Shown in pieces: positions 54,166-64,000 of a DNA stretch of 64,000 nucleotides. Source of the DNA: Blepharisma stoltei. Its lineage: Eukaryota > Ciliophora > Heterotrichea > Heterotrichida > Blepharismidae. Numbering within the stretch: position 1 is the first letter of the stretch; every line of letters begins with the position of its first letter. The translations under genes and the position numbers were made by a program. The stretch is taken from positions 1 through 64,000 of the forward strand of contig CAJZBQ010000012.1 of NCBI GenBank assembly GCA_914767885.1. The letters are read 5' to 3'. The notes under the pieces were generated by a model. It had not been told where the DNA came from and did no database searches. It saw only the letters and a program-made list of their open reading frames with translations.

Positions 54166-56740
54166 CTAAAGATTGTATTTAATAGCCTCCAACACTTTAT
54201 CCAATGAATTTCTGTAATCTAGATGATGAGGTGAAACCTTGGTCACATCAATATTTTCTACCCCTTCCACCTCAAGAACTCCAAGTCCTACAGGGTTTTG
54301 AAAAGTGGCTAAGGTATAAGCCACGCCTAGTGTCATATCTTTATGACTATAAGCATTAACAAACCTTCCTTTCACCAAAGGTTTAATTTTCTCAAAGCTT
54401 TCTTTGTCATTTGGAGTAGCTGCAGCTAGCAAGTAAATGTCATGGATTCTATCACAATTAGGATCTATCTTTAATAGCTCCATTAAGCAATAATGAATAA
54501 TACGCCCTCCAAGCGAATACCCTATTAAGGATATACTTAATTGCATTAAAAATTTAGAAAAATGGCTAAGGGTACGCTCTATTCTATTAAAAATAAAAAA
54601 ATTACGTTCTAACTATAGTTTTTGTGTAAACTGATAGTAATATTGTCATGTTTTTAAACAAGCCTTCACAAATCAAATGAGCCAGCATAATCCCTGTCGC
54701 TTCAGCTTGTTGTGCACTAAGAGCAAATGGGTTATCTTCATATATAGACTTTGAAGCCTGAAAACTTGTAAGCAAGCTTTTCCCAAATTTTCCTCCCCAG
54801 CTAAACATATCAACTGTAGCCTCCAACAAGTTGCTCGCGTCCCATACCAATGAATACGAAATAGGCTGTTCTGGACGTTCTACAAGGAACGGCCAATGGT
54901 ATTTCTCTCCATCTCTATCATCTGAAAGCCATCCAGGTATTGCAATTGTGATGCTCAATGAAGGCTTATTAATAATCCTATCCAATGCATATTTATCGTG
55001 TTCTAAAGTTTTATATTGATCTAAAGACTCTTCAGCTATTCCTTTTTTTATGATAACTTCTGAGGTCTGCTCTACAGACTCAGGCAGATCAGCTTGCAAT
55101 TTCTTTTTATTTTCGACCGCAGCTTCAAAAACATCTTTAAAATCAACTGATGCAGGGTAAAACACCCAGTCTTCTTTTTCTTTAGAAATAAGTGATTTTG
55201 ATATAACTTGTTCAGCTTCTAATAAAAATTGCCATTTACTGTCTGTTTTTAGGCGCTTTTCATATAGCCGGATTATTTCTCGGATCCACTGCCTATAGAT
55301 GCTGGAATATTTGTGATCAGATTTTTTTTCTGTTTGGGCTAAATCAGCATAGGTGTTAGAAAAAACAAGCAAAATACAGAGGATAATAAATAAAAAATCA
55401 GGCTCTTGGGAAAGACAGTCTTGGTCTGTATATTCTAATATAAAAGAAGCATCATATATTAGTAGCTTTTGGAGGATTTGGTCTGGAAGGTTAAGGAGTT
55501 CTAGGATTTTCATATAAATTTCGGTAGGGATTTCTGAAGTACAGGTTTGAGCTATGAGTTTGCCAACAAAAATTCTGGAGTCTTCTTTGATGATGGTATC
55601 GTCAAATAATGATATTGACTTGCTTTCTAAGGAAGATAGGTACCCTTCGAGGTATCTTATTCTTTCAGAGCTGGTAAGCTGGATAGGTTTTGGCTTAGGT
55701 GGGGCTGATCTTAATTTTTTGTAAAACCTTTTAATAGGCTTTGGGTGAGCTGACTTCTTTTCGGCTTCTACCTTTTTTTCTTCATGTGGTTGGATTTTGA
55801 AATTGTCTTTAATGTTTGAAAATAAATCTGGATGTATTTCTTTGGCTTTTTTTACAATGCGATTGTCTAAGTCTTTTTCAATTGATTTATAGTCAATTTC
55901 AAGCATTAAGTCTTCATTTAAATTTGGAATGAACTCTTCTATGTATTTTTTTAAAGTTCTATGGGATTTTTCAGTGAATTTTTCAATAAATTGATAAACC
56001 CCTTCAGTGTTTTTTTCATTTCCAAACTCAGCAGAATTTTCTAGCTGCCCAGCTGTAATTTTATTCTGATTTATAATATTTTCTTGAATTTTCTCAATAT
56101 TCGCTTGCCAAAGCAAATGAAAAGTGCTTGATTTCAATATAAAATAAACCTTGCTTTCTTTGCTAAAGCAAAGCCCAGCACTTTCCATTAGTTTTCTCGC
56201 TTTCCCATTTCAGTTATTTTCCAGCAGTGACGTATTCATAGGCAAAACCAACCCTTCATCCCACTCATACAATCTTTTCAGGATCTTTTTCAAATTTTTT
56301 TCATTTAAAATTGCAAGATTTAATACACAGTCTTGCCTTATATTATAAAATTCCAATTTTTTCTCATCTTGCAGTTCTTTTCTGTTATAGTATAAATTTT
56401 GGTGCTTTATTGGGATATTTTGTTCATGAAAAAGTTTCATCTTTAATGAACTGATGACGTCACCAGGCTTACAATAAAAATTCACTTGGCTCCCTGAAGG
56501 CAGTTTTATTGCTACAGCAACATCATCTCTTTCAACCAAATCTACTGCACCCTCATTAATCCCGTAATACTGCAAATTTCTCTCATCTTCAAGATTTTTT
56601 CCATTAAAAACCAATTTCTGCTGGTGAGGCAAAATGTCTTCAGCTTCATAAATTTTTTCTTTTAGGCTGATAATGGAGTCCCAAGGGTCAATTTCTAGCC
56701 TAATAGTCTTCCCTGAAAGAAGCTTTATAAAGATGGACAT
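54166..56740 (-). CDS. Double ubiquitin-like domain plus TMCO4/DUF726-type hydrolase, paralogue X
   Basis: Removing the 109-bp IES at 54532-54640 gives 2466 nt, 821 aa, TAG at 54166. Residues 1-72 and 75-150 are two ubiquitin-like domains (first begins M-S-I-F-I-K-L-L-S-G-K-T-I; L-V-F-N-G-K-x-L-E-D-E-R), neither ending in Gly-Gly, so they are domains and not cleaved tags. A helical region (150-560) includes H-P-K-P-I-K-R-F-Y-K-K-L-R and hydrophobic L-F-I-I-L-C-I-L-L-V-F. The C-terminal third is an alpha/beta hydrolase: I-A-I-P-G-W-L, nucleophile elbow G-Y-S-L-G-G-R, D-I-Y-L-L-A-A-A, and H-H-L-D-Y. The elbow and flanks fit the TMCO4/DUF726 family, lipases or esterases linked to membranes. Tandem paralogue of Y, 35 bp away. 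Confidence 0.82.
54532..54640. mobile_element. IES in hydrolase X
   Basis: 109 bp between TA 54532-54533 and TA 54641-54642. Excision restores F-K-N-M-T-I-S-L-I-G-Y-S, aligned with paralogue Y's F-N-N-F-S-I-S-L-I-G-Y-S. It lies ten codons before the catalytic serine. Confidence 0.9.
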
Positions 56741-56775
56741 TATTTATATTCGCCATAATTTAATAGAAATATCTA

Positions 56776-59700
56776 TTAAAGATTATAATTAATCTTTTCC
56801 AGCACTTGATTTAATTTTTCTCTATAATCGGCATGGGAATGGCACACTGAGGTGCAGTTAATGCTTTCTATGCCTTCTACGTCAATTACTCCGAGGCCGA
56901 CTGGGATTTGGCGGATTGCCATTGTATAGGCAACTCCAAGGGTGGAGTCCAGGTGGCTGTAACAGTTGACAAATCGGCCTTTCACGATTTTTCTGCATTC
57001 TGCAAAAGTTTCTGGATCATTTGGAGTGGCGCCGGCTAGAAGGTAGACGTCGTGGATAGTTTGGATGTCAGGGTTTATCTTGGCAAGCTCTTTTAAGCAC
57101 CAATGGATTATTCGTGCTCCAAGTGAGTAGCCTATAAGGGAGATACTGAAGTTATTGAAGACCCCGCGGCTAATTAAGTCAGCAAGCATGATGCCTGTAG
57201 CTTCAGCTTGTTTTGCACTAGTATTAAAAGGACTTTTTGTAGACGTATTAATAAACTCTGAAATCCCTGAAGTGATGCTCCAAAACCAGTCACTTCTGAA
57301 CTCCCTGGTGTTCATCTTAGCTTCTTCGTCATTGCTTGCATCCCATCTTAAAGAATAGCTTAACCCTTGATTTGGGTCCGCAACGAGCCACCTCCAATGA
57401 TAGCCTTTAGCTGTCTTATCGACACTATTAGAAAGTCATCCAGGAATAGCAATAGTTATATGAAGACTTGACTTATCAATTATTCTTTCAATATGGTAAG
57501 TCCCAAATGAAAGCTCCTCCTCATAAACCTTTAAAGAATCCCCAACCTTAGACTCTTCAGAGCGCTCTGCTGCAGCTTTAAATGCTTCTCTAAAATCCAC
57601 GCTTGAAAAATCAAATACCCAGCCTTGCTTTTTTTTCTCTAATAATTCTTTACTCTCTCCAGTAATAAGCAATTTCTTGCTTATTTGAAGGGTTTGCTTG
57701 TTATTGGTGTAAAATTCCCATAATTTGCATTTTGACATTTTAACTGAAAATCGCCCTCAAATTTCGATTATATTACGATTTAAAAATATTTGCTAAAACC
57801 CCACGAATAAGCAAGAAATTCCTTATTACTAAAGGAGTTAGCTAGAATTTGCTCTGATAACAATAAATCTTGCCATTTATTTTTCAATTTCAATGACTCT
57901 TCAAAGCCGTGGACAATTTTTCTTATCCATTCTCTATACACACCTGAATATTTCCCATTTCTTGTATGCTGAATATTAGGAAGTAAAGCTTCATGAGCAT
58001 TAGAAAACACTAGAAGAATACAAAGTGCTATAAAAAGTCGTTCAGGGACTCCAGTAGCTTTATCTATTTCTGCAGCAGAATACTGAGGAACGGCAGGCAA
58101 TTTTTTGGAAAACAGCTGAGTAACGATTTCTGGAGTAAGAGATAGATAACTGACTAAGATTTCTAGCTCTGCTATAGGCACTTCATGAGGGTAGAACTGG
58201 CTCGCAAAATTTGCTATTGCAACTCTGATATTATTAGGAGCTAAAGAGTGATCAAACAATTGAAGACTGCCATCCTCCAACTGATGGAGAAAATCTTTAA
58301 TGATAGCTTCTCTTTCTTCTAAACTATAATTTTTTGCCTTAGCAGCTCTCAGCTTCTTATATTTTCTCTTTATTGGCTTAGGGTGCTCAACTGTGACATT
58401 TTCGTTATTTTTTATTTCTTGATTATTAATAATTGCTGTCTTTATCCCTTTTACAAATTGTGGGTATTTTTCTTTTAGTCTTCGATTAATTCTCCCGTCT
58501 AAGTCTTTCAATATAGTTTTAGATTAAATAGATGATGCTGGATGCTTATAGTCTCTACTATTACTGGAGGAATTCTTGCGGCGCTAGCAGCCTGATGGCA
58601 CATTAGAATTTGGTGGCTTTCAGTCTGAAAAATCCAAGTCCAGGCCGAACCACTGGTTTATCAGTAGGTGTATTGAGCTCTTGGGTTAAAGACCTTCGCT
58701 GGGCACCACCATATCCAACTTGGTTCCTTCGATCGCCTAATTACTCCGCTTTGCCTATCACCCTTGGCCGGTGCTGCTCCTGTTTAGAGCCCTTTAACGA
58801 GAGACCAACTTACTGTCTAGCGTACCTCTCTTTTCCCAGGTCATCCCTGAATTAAAATCAATCGCTTCCACGATTCGGAGCAGACTGCAGATAATTCGCC
58901 CTGCTCTATTTCGGGCGCCCCCTTGCTCAGGTGCTGCTGAGAAAAAAGTTATGAGTAACTGTCCATTGTATAAGGCCACAAACCAGCGGATTTGTGCTTA
59001 AGTCCTTCGCCGCAGAACACCAGATTTTGCTGAAGAACTCTCAGAAGCCATACCCAGATATAAATAGGCTACTATTGCACGAGAGGACTAGTCAGAAGTC
59101 ATCTCCATTTTAAGTATATTCATATAGTTTTAAAGTCAATATCTTTTTTTATGTCATCATTTGGAGTAGTGGCGTATTGCTCTAGAAAGCTAGAAAGCAA
59201 ATCAGAGGCGGCTTTAGAAATATTATTGGCAAAGCTGCAAAATCCTGGTAGGTCTTCAGGCTGATTTTCTGCTGTTTTGAAAATATCGTTTGAGATAGCT
59301 TTGGATTGGCCAAATAAACTTGATTTTAATGCATCAAGATTCAGCTGATAAGCTAGGCTAAAAGTGCTTGATTTTGCAATGGAGTAAATAGTGCTTTCTT
59401 TATCGAAATCAATCCCTGCTTGATCAAAAATAATTTGAGCTTGGTTTTCCCATTGTTTCAAAAGTTCGTTAATATTTATTGGGAAAATTAAATCATCGTC
59501 CCACTTATATAATTTCTTACTCCCCCTCCGTGAGCGAACAAAACCATTAGAAAAATCGGCATTTTTTGACCAAAAGTCCACCCTCCGTGAGTGAACAAAA
59601 ATTTTTTTTGGGAAAAAAAATTTTATATATAAGTGATAAATTAGTATAATGAAATCTCTAGGTAATTCTGTCTAATTTTAAACAAATTACGTTTTAAAAC

Positions 59701-60271
59701 AAAATTTTACAAATTAAATTAATATTTGCTATATAAATTTTTTAAAAAAAAAATAAACCCCCTCCGCTAGCGAACAAGATTTTTTTGTTCGCTCACGGAG
59801 GGAGTTAAGAATTTTCCCTAACTTTTCATCATCAACTATTGCTAGTTTTAAGAAGTTTCCTTGAAACAAGCCAAAGTCTTGCAGTTTTCTATCTCCTTTT
59901 AACTCTTTACCACTGAAATATAGATGCTGGTGTCTGATTTTTACTCCAAACTGCCTTTTGGATTTTTTCTTCAATTCCTTAACAGTCTCTGTAGTATTAG
60001 ATGATATTGATATAATTCCTCCTGAGGGCAATTCTACTGAGACAGCTAATTCCCCAATTACTGATAGCTCCACAACTGCATCACTTTCTATGCTATAAAA
60101 TCCGAAGGTTTGGTTATCATCTAAAGCTACGTCCCTGAATTTAAGGACTTGAGCTAAAATTTCAACCTTTTCTTCAATGCAAATTTTTTCCTTCAGGCTT
60201 AAAATTGAGTCTGAAGGCTCGATGGTGAAGTTTAAAGTCTTGCCAACTAAAGTCTTAACCAGGATTTGCAT
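56776..60271 (-). CDS. Double ubiquitin-like domain plus TMCO4/DUF726-type hydrolase, paralogue Y
   Basis: Same architecture as X. Removing 57651-57838, 58511-59121 and 59518-59805 leaves 2409 nt, 802 aa. The first Ubl is closer to ubiquitin (M-Q-I-L-V-K-T-L-V-G-K-T-L, E-P-S-D-S-I); the second follows at about residue 75. The middle helical region has K-I-L-K-K-L-Y-K-W-D-D-D-L-I-F-P and H-P-K-P-I-K-R-K-Y-K-K-L-R like X. The hydrolase part has G-Y-S-L-G-A-R, D-V-Y-L-L-A-G-A-T-P-N and C-H-S-H-A-D-Y. UGA gives Trp in I-P-G-W-L-S. A recent sister of X with unrelated insertion sites, so the insertions postdate the duplication. Confidence 0.82.
57651..57838. mobile_element. IES 1 of hydrolase Y
   Basis: 188 bp between TA 57651-57652 and TA 57839-57840. 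Termini CTCTCTCCAGTAATAAG and CTTATTACTAAAGGAGT form an inverted repeat extended by AATTTCTTGCTTATT. Excision gives E-Q-I-L-A-K-E-L-L-E, matching X. Confidence 0.92.
58511..59121. mobile_element. GC-rich insertion in hydrolase Y with 11-bp direct repeats
   Basis: 611 bp including one copy of ATATAGTTTTA; the repeat occurs at 58511-58521 and 59122-59132. Removal leaves D-F-K-T-I-L-K-D-L-D-G in frame, as in X. The interior is GC-rich, has no long frame and no terminal inverted repeat, and no A-tail. An 11-bp duplication is longer than the bare TA of the ordinary IESs and suggests target-primed retroposition or another mechanism. Confidence 0.85.
59518..59805. mobile_element. MITE-type IES in hydrolase Y
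   Basis: 288 bp between TA 59518-59519 and TA 59806-59807, both ends of the CTCCGTGAGCGAAC family. Excision gives K-I-L-K-K-L-Y-K-W-D, aligned with X. Confidence 0.94.
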
Positions 60272-60659
60272 TAATTATTATTAAAATCCTTAATAGCAAA
60301 TGTGAGCATTTGCATCAGACTGAAGAATTATTTTTAATATAAATAAGATACCAGCTTTCAATTTTAATATTTAATTCTCTCTAGCTATGCATACAATAGA
60401 ATGTAGAGAATATGAAGATCTCGACATTTTAATATTCACCAAACCGATAAAATACTATTCTTAAAATAAGGCTTAGCAATTAAAGAGTTCATGCTAATTT
60501 GTTGCATTACTATAGGAAGCTCTGTCTCCACAGATCAAAATAATGAAATTACATTATTTTGCTCATTTTACTTTAAAAATATAAAACTAATTAGCCTTCT
60601 GAAATATACTTGTCTTTTGGTTTTGATATTAGAGCAGATAATGGCCAAATAACGATTCT

Positions 60660-61000
60660 TACTCCCCCCCTCCGTGAGTGAACAAAAAAAATGTTGTTCA
60701 CTCACGGAGGGTGTTAATTATTTTTTTTTCGAAATTTAAAAAAATCCTAATTTGCAAAAATTGGAAAGCAAATATTAATTTAATTTATAAAAATTATGTT
60801 TTTAAAAAGCAATTTGTTTAAAATTAAACAGAATTAGCTCTAGATTTCATTATACTAATTATCACTTATATATCAAAATTTTTTTCCATAAAAAATTTTT
60901 CTATTTAAAAAAATTTTTGTTTACTCACGGAGGGTGGGTTTTTGGGCAAAAAATGCCGATTTTTCTAATGGTTTTGTTCACTCACGGAGGGGGGGAGAGT
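60660..61000. mobile_element. MITE, CTCCGTGAGCGAAC family, intergenic
   Basis: 341 bp, TA at both flanks (60660-60661 and 61001-61002), full family structure including the inverted terminus copy at about 60700. Confidence 0.92.
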
Positions 61001-61119
61001 TAGAGAATAAAGCATAATAATCCCATAAAATTGATAAAAATTTAATTTATTTATATAATTATAGAAGAAACATTCACTGTAAAAGCTGTTGTTGCTGAAG
61101 AATTTATTGGAGAGCTTCG

Positions 61120-61690
61120 AGCAGATTTAAATTGAGAATGCTTTGAGTCTCTGGTCTGAGGATATACATAAAATGGTGATGAAAGCCAACCCAACCTCCT
61201 AAAACCTGTAGCTGGGGAACCCCAGGGACCTTGTGGAAGAGATCATGGCGATCTGTAATGTGCATCAGGCCAGGTTTTACTTGATTTGGTGGAGCGCAAT
61301 GTCCAGTTGGTGGACCGCAGACTCACATTCATGTCAAGGTTTACCTCGGAGGAGGATTGAATTCGGAGTTGGTAAGGAGTTTCCTAGCTATACCAATGAG
61401 GTCCTCCTGGTCGATCGGAAACATTCTCCAGCGCGATACCAGGAGTTGCGTCCTAGACTACGAATTTTCATCTTGGCCAGCAGGTGACCAGAAAATTTAT
61501 TTTTCGAATTTTCTAGAAACCAAACCCCATTGGCGTGCGGCACGGTTACCCAAACTTTCTGACTACCATGGAGCATGTGCAGACCCACTTCTGGTAGGAG
61601 CAAGGCTTTGAAGGTCGTTAGACCTTTGTCTGCTTCATAGACAAGTGGAGTGCTGTGGAAGGGATAAGGATCTTCAAATCCCGACAGGGA
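61120..61690. other. GC-rich island of unknown origin
   Basis: About 570 bp much richer in GC than the flanks. Several overlapping open frames of 70-85 codons occur on both strands but none resembles a known protein; this is expected from composition alone. It might be a decayed retroelement or a non-coding RNA gene. No flanking repeat found. Confidence 0.35.
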
Positions 61691-61707
61691 GCTTTTCTAT
61701 AATCTAA

Positions 61708-64000
61708 CTAAGTCTGATTGTAAGAGTCCCTGGTTTGAGGACTCTGAGAGGCTTGTGGGGTTTGTGGAGCACTTTGTTTAGATTTCCTTGAAATTCTCGA
61801 GATTTTCTTCATAAACAGCTGGTCACTTCCAATTGGTGAAGTAGGTTTTAGCAAATTTGTTGGGCTCCTTTGATGATGAAGCTTCAAATTTGCCAATTTT
61901 TTATCTATATTTCTGACTTCCTTAAAAATTTCTTCACGCTGAATTGAGCATGGAGAAAGTGGAAGCCCACCTGATAAGCTCCTAATATTTCCTTTTGCCT
62001 TGATCTCTGGATTTTTTTTCGGATCAGCAGAATCCTCATGCTTATTTGGCTGAGGAACTACATATTCCCTCTCTATCACCTTAAATTTTGGAGTCCTATC
62101 ATTTTCCTCTGGATTCACAAACTTAAGCTTCATTTGGCCTTGGGTTTGTCTGCTGAATCTCGGTTCTTTATACATTCCTCCAGGCAAGTTAATTTTAAGG
62201 TCTTCATAAAAAGAATTAATCTTTTTAGGGTAATTTTGTTTATAAAAATACGTGACTTCTCTCACCAGCATGTCAGTTGACCTCTCAATTACAGTAAAAA
62301 ATTTTTTGAAAATTGAAAAAAGGGAAAAAGCTTGTTTTTTGAAAATATCGTGCATTTCTTCAAGCAAGATAAAGATGTCTTTTTCAGGGTCTTCATTACC
62401 TCTTTCATACTTTAATTTTTGTAAATAATTTACTAGGCTTTCTTCACTTAATACATGCCTTATAATTGGGATGGAATTTACAAATGCAATGAATTTTTTG
62501 CAGTTTTCTTTTTGGGATGGGAAAAATTTAAAGTAAACTTCTTCAATTTCGAAGTTAGTAAGAGGCAAATAAGCGGCGAATTGGTCAAAGTTTTCAATTT
62601 TTTCTTCTTCTTTTGGGAGTGCTGTATTTGATTTCGTGGCTCGGCGAGAATTTGAAGTTTTTAGACTATTGCGGCTGTGAGAACTTGTGCTTGATTTTTG
62701 GCTTCTACGAGAGTTTGGGGTCGATACTAAACTTCTATGAGACTGGCGAGAGCTTACCCTTGAAGAAGGCTTATTACTAGGACTTTGGGTTTTCTGATGC
62801 TGAATTACAGCTCGCTTTACAGGGCCTTTTTTTAGACTTGGCAGCTCTATTGAAATATGCTCATAAATTTCTTTAACATTTATACTGATATCTGGCCCAT
62901 ATTTGGTGATCAATCCCATGACTTTTAAGACTTTGCTTAAATCTTCGATAACGTGATGATAAATTTTCATTATCATATTGTCTGCGTTGGATGCATCTTT
63001 ACATCCAGCATCTACTGAGGGACAATTTAAAGACTCTCTCATTTCTTCATAGCTTAACGGGTTATTAAGGAGCTCTTTTTTTGCAACTTCTTGCTTCAAT
63101 AAGTATAGCTCGCTTTTCAATTCTTGGCGTAAAGTTTCATTAATTATGTGCTGGCTCGCCATTTCTGTAAACATAGTTGATAATGAGAGCTCACGAGATT
63201 TTAAATCTGCAAACCCTTCAATGATTTTCAGTGCATCATCTTCACTAATTTCATTTATAGATTCAAATTGAAAACCTTCTTTAGATAAAATTTCTTTTAT
63301 GGCTCGGAATTTCTCACCATATGTCTTCAAATTTTTTTGATTTATTTTTGTTACTTTTTTCAAGTCTTTTCTTTCTTTTTCTCCATTTTCTAGCTTTTGC
63401 AGTAAATTTGCTTTTTCTTCATATTTAACTCTATTTTTCATTCTGTTAAATGAGATTTGTTCAATTAAATTTTGGTAATTCTGCTCGATTTTTTCTTTTT
63501 TTCTTACTCACTCACTCATGGAAGAAGTTAATTTATTTTTTTAAAATATTCCAATTCCAATAATTGATAATTTTAAAATTTATAATTAAAATTCAAGCTG
63601 TTAAAAATCAATAGGATTTTTATTATAATAGTTACCACTATAAGCACAGAGACTGAGTTTTTTTTTACAAAAAATAGGGATTTTTTTAATGATTTTACTT
63701 GGGTAAGTAGGCGTTAGCATCAAGTCATAGGCCCTTTGATATGAAACCTTCATATTTTCACCATCTTTTTTGCATTGAAGTACTTCACCTTTAGCACTTG
63801 CGAAATCGAGTTGAGCTACAAATCGTGTATTTTTTATATCGTCGAATTTAACGATAAGTCTCTTTAAAGCTTCTGCAGCTTCAAGTGACAATTTTTTGTT
63901 ATCAGTCATTTCTTTTGTTTTTATCACCAGTTTCGCTTTTAACCTTTCAGTCTCAAATTCTTCTTCCTCACATTCCTCATCTGTTCTTATTATAGGGTTT
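61708..64000 (-). CDS. Coiled-coil protein, possibly outer-dynein-arm docking type, partial
   Basis: Reads from beyond the right edge to TAG at 61708-61710; the N-terminus is outside the window. Removing the IES at 63505-63714 joins Y-D-L-M-L to R-K-K-E-K-I-E-Q-N-Y. The visible ~690 residues start with a charged coiled coil (L-K-R-L-I-V-K-F-D-D...Y-Q-R-A-Y), continue with a coiled coil to about 63100, then a Ser/Arg-rich linker, a helical domain and a disordered C-terminus. The arrangement recalls ODAD1/CCDC151-like docking-complex proteins of ciliary outer dynein arms, but I see no diagnostic motif, so this is a weak suggestion. Confidence 0.6.
63505..63714. mobile_element. IES in the coiled-coil gene, degenerate MITE
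   Basis: 210 bp between TA 63505-63506 and TA 63715-63716. Left end CTCACTCACTCATGGAAGAAG and right part AAATAGGGATTTTTTTAATG are decayed versions of the CTCCGTGAGCGAAC family termini and subterminal block. Confidence 0.78.

Larger units (their letters stand above)
60272..61707. other. Intergenic region with a MITE and a GC-rich island
   Basis: Between the 5' end of hydrolase Y and the 3' end of the coiled-coil gene. Holds the MITE at 60660-61000 and a GC-rich stretch from about 61120 to 61690; otherwise AT-rich. Confidence 0.55.

Noticed and set aside
58522..59121. Ribosomal RNA fragment inserted in hydrolase Y
   Set aside because: A short GCACGAGAGGACTAG resembles the sarcin-ricin loop, but the flanking sequence does not follow any rRNA I can recall.
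61233..61611. Protein genes in the GC island on either strand
   Set aside because: Overlapping frames on both strands without domain features; expected from GC-rich non-coding DNA.

Overview
This window is most likely germline (micronuclear) DNA from a heterotrich ciliate close to Blepharisma. The first 1.2 kb is a telomere of (CCCTAACA)n. UGA is read as tryptophan in nearly every gene, with UAA and UAG as stops. Introns are 15 nt (GT...TAG). Many coding regions are broken by AT-rich, mostly TA-bounded inserts whose precise removal restores the reading frame, which is how internal eliminated sequences (IESs) behave. After removing the proposed IESs and introns, every complete interrupted gene whose ends I could fix comes to an exact multiple of three: the USP copies, kelch protein, Ca-ATPase, DHHC enzyme, giant metalloprotease, both ubiquitin-like hydrolases, the channel and the zinc finger protein. 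Naming the organism and calling this germline are inferences from these traits.

Layout. (1) 1-1216: telomere, joined to the sixth or seventh codon of a truncated ubiquitin-specific-protease (USP, peptidase C19) gene. (2) 1217-17877: a subtelomeric array of coiled-coil USP genes, all on the minus strand. They alternate between two types (truncated even copy 0, odd 1, even 2, odd 3, even 4), giving an 8.9-kb two-gene period. Copy 1 has lost both catalytic Cys and His but keeps its frame. (3) 18555-22545: a tandem duplication carrying small ubiquitin-like (Ubl) genes. Ubl-A ends in Gly-Gly and Ubl-B has Gly-Gly plus a 10-residue tail, so both look like conjugatable modifiers next to candidate proteases. 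(4) 22929-33421: an N-myristoyl-type MGC protein, a kelch protein, a divergent plus-strand USP, a cyclic-nucleotide-binding K+ channel with a CCHC knuckle, and a C2H2 zinc finger protein. (5) 34419-40467: a plasma-membrane-type Ca2+-ATPase with three IESs, a DHHC palmitoyltransferase and a Nit2-like omega-amidase. (6) 42664-54064: one giant membrane protein (leishmanolysin domain, Cys-rich repeats, LamG-like and REJ/PKD-like regions, C-terminal TM bundle) interrupted by five IESs, one a 2.66-kb foldback containing two nested MITEs. (7) 54166-60271: two tandem paralogues with two ubiquitin-like domains and a TMCO4/DUF726-type alpha/beta hydrolase. (8) 61708-64000: a coiled-coil axonemal-type gene running off the right edge.

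The theme that ties much of the window together is ubiquitin-like biology: five USP genes, a truncated sixth, a possible PPPDE relic, four Ubl copies and two Ubl-hydrolase fusions. The other theme is mobile DNA. At least ten MITE copies share a CTCCGTGAGCGAAC-type terminus, and there are several other foldback families. A few insertions have longer direct repeats or a GC-rich composition unlike the host. The Blepharisma germline is known for MITE-derived IESs; the subtelomeric Ubl/USP cluster and the unusual insertions are the parts that look new.
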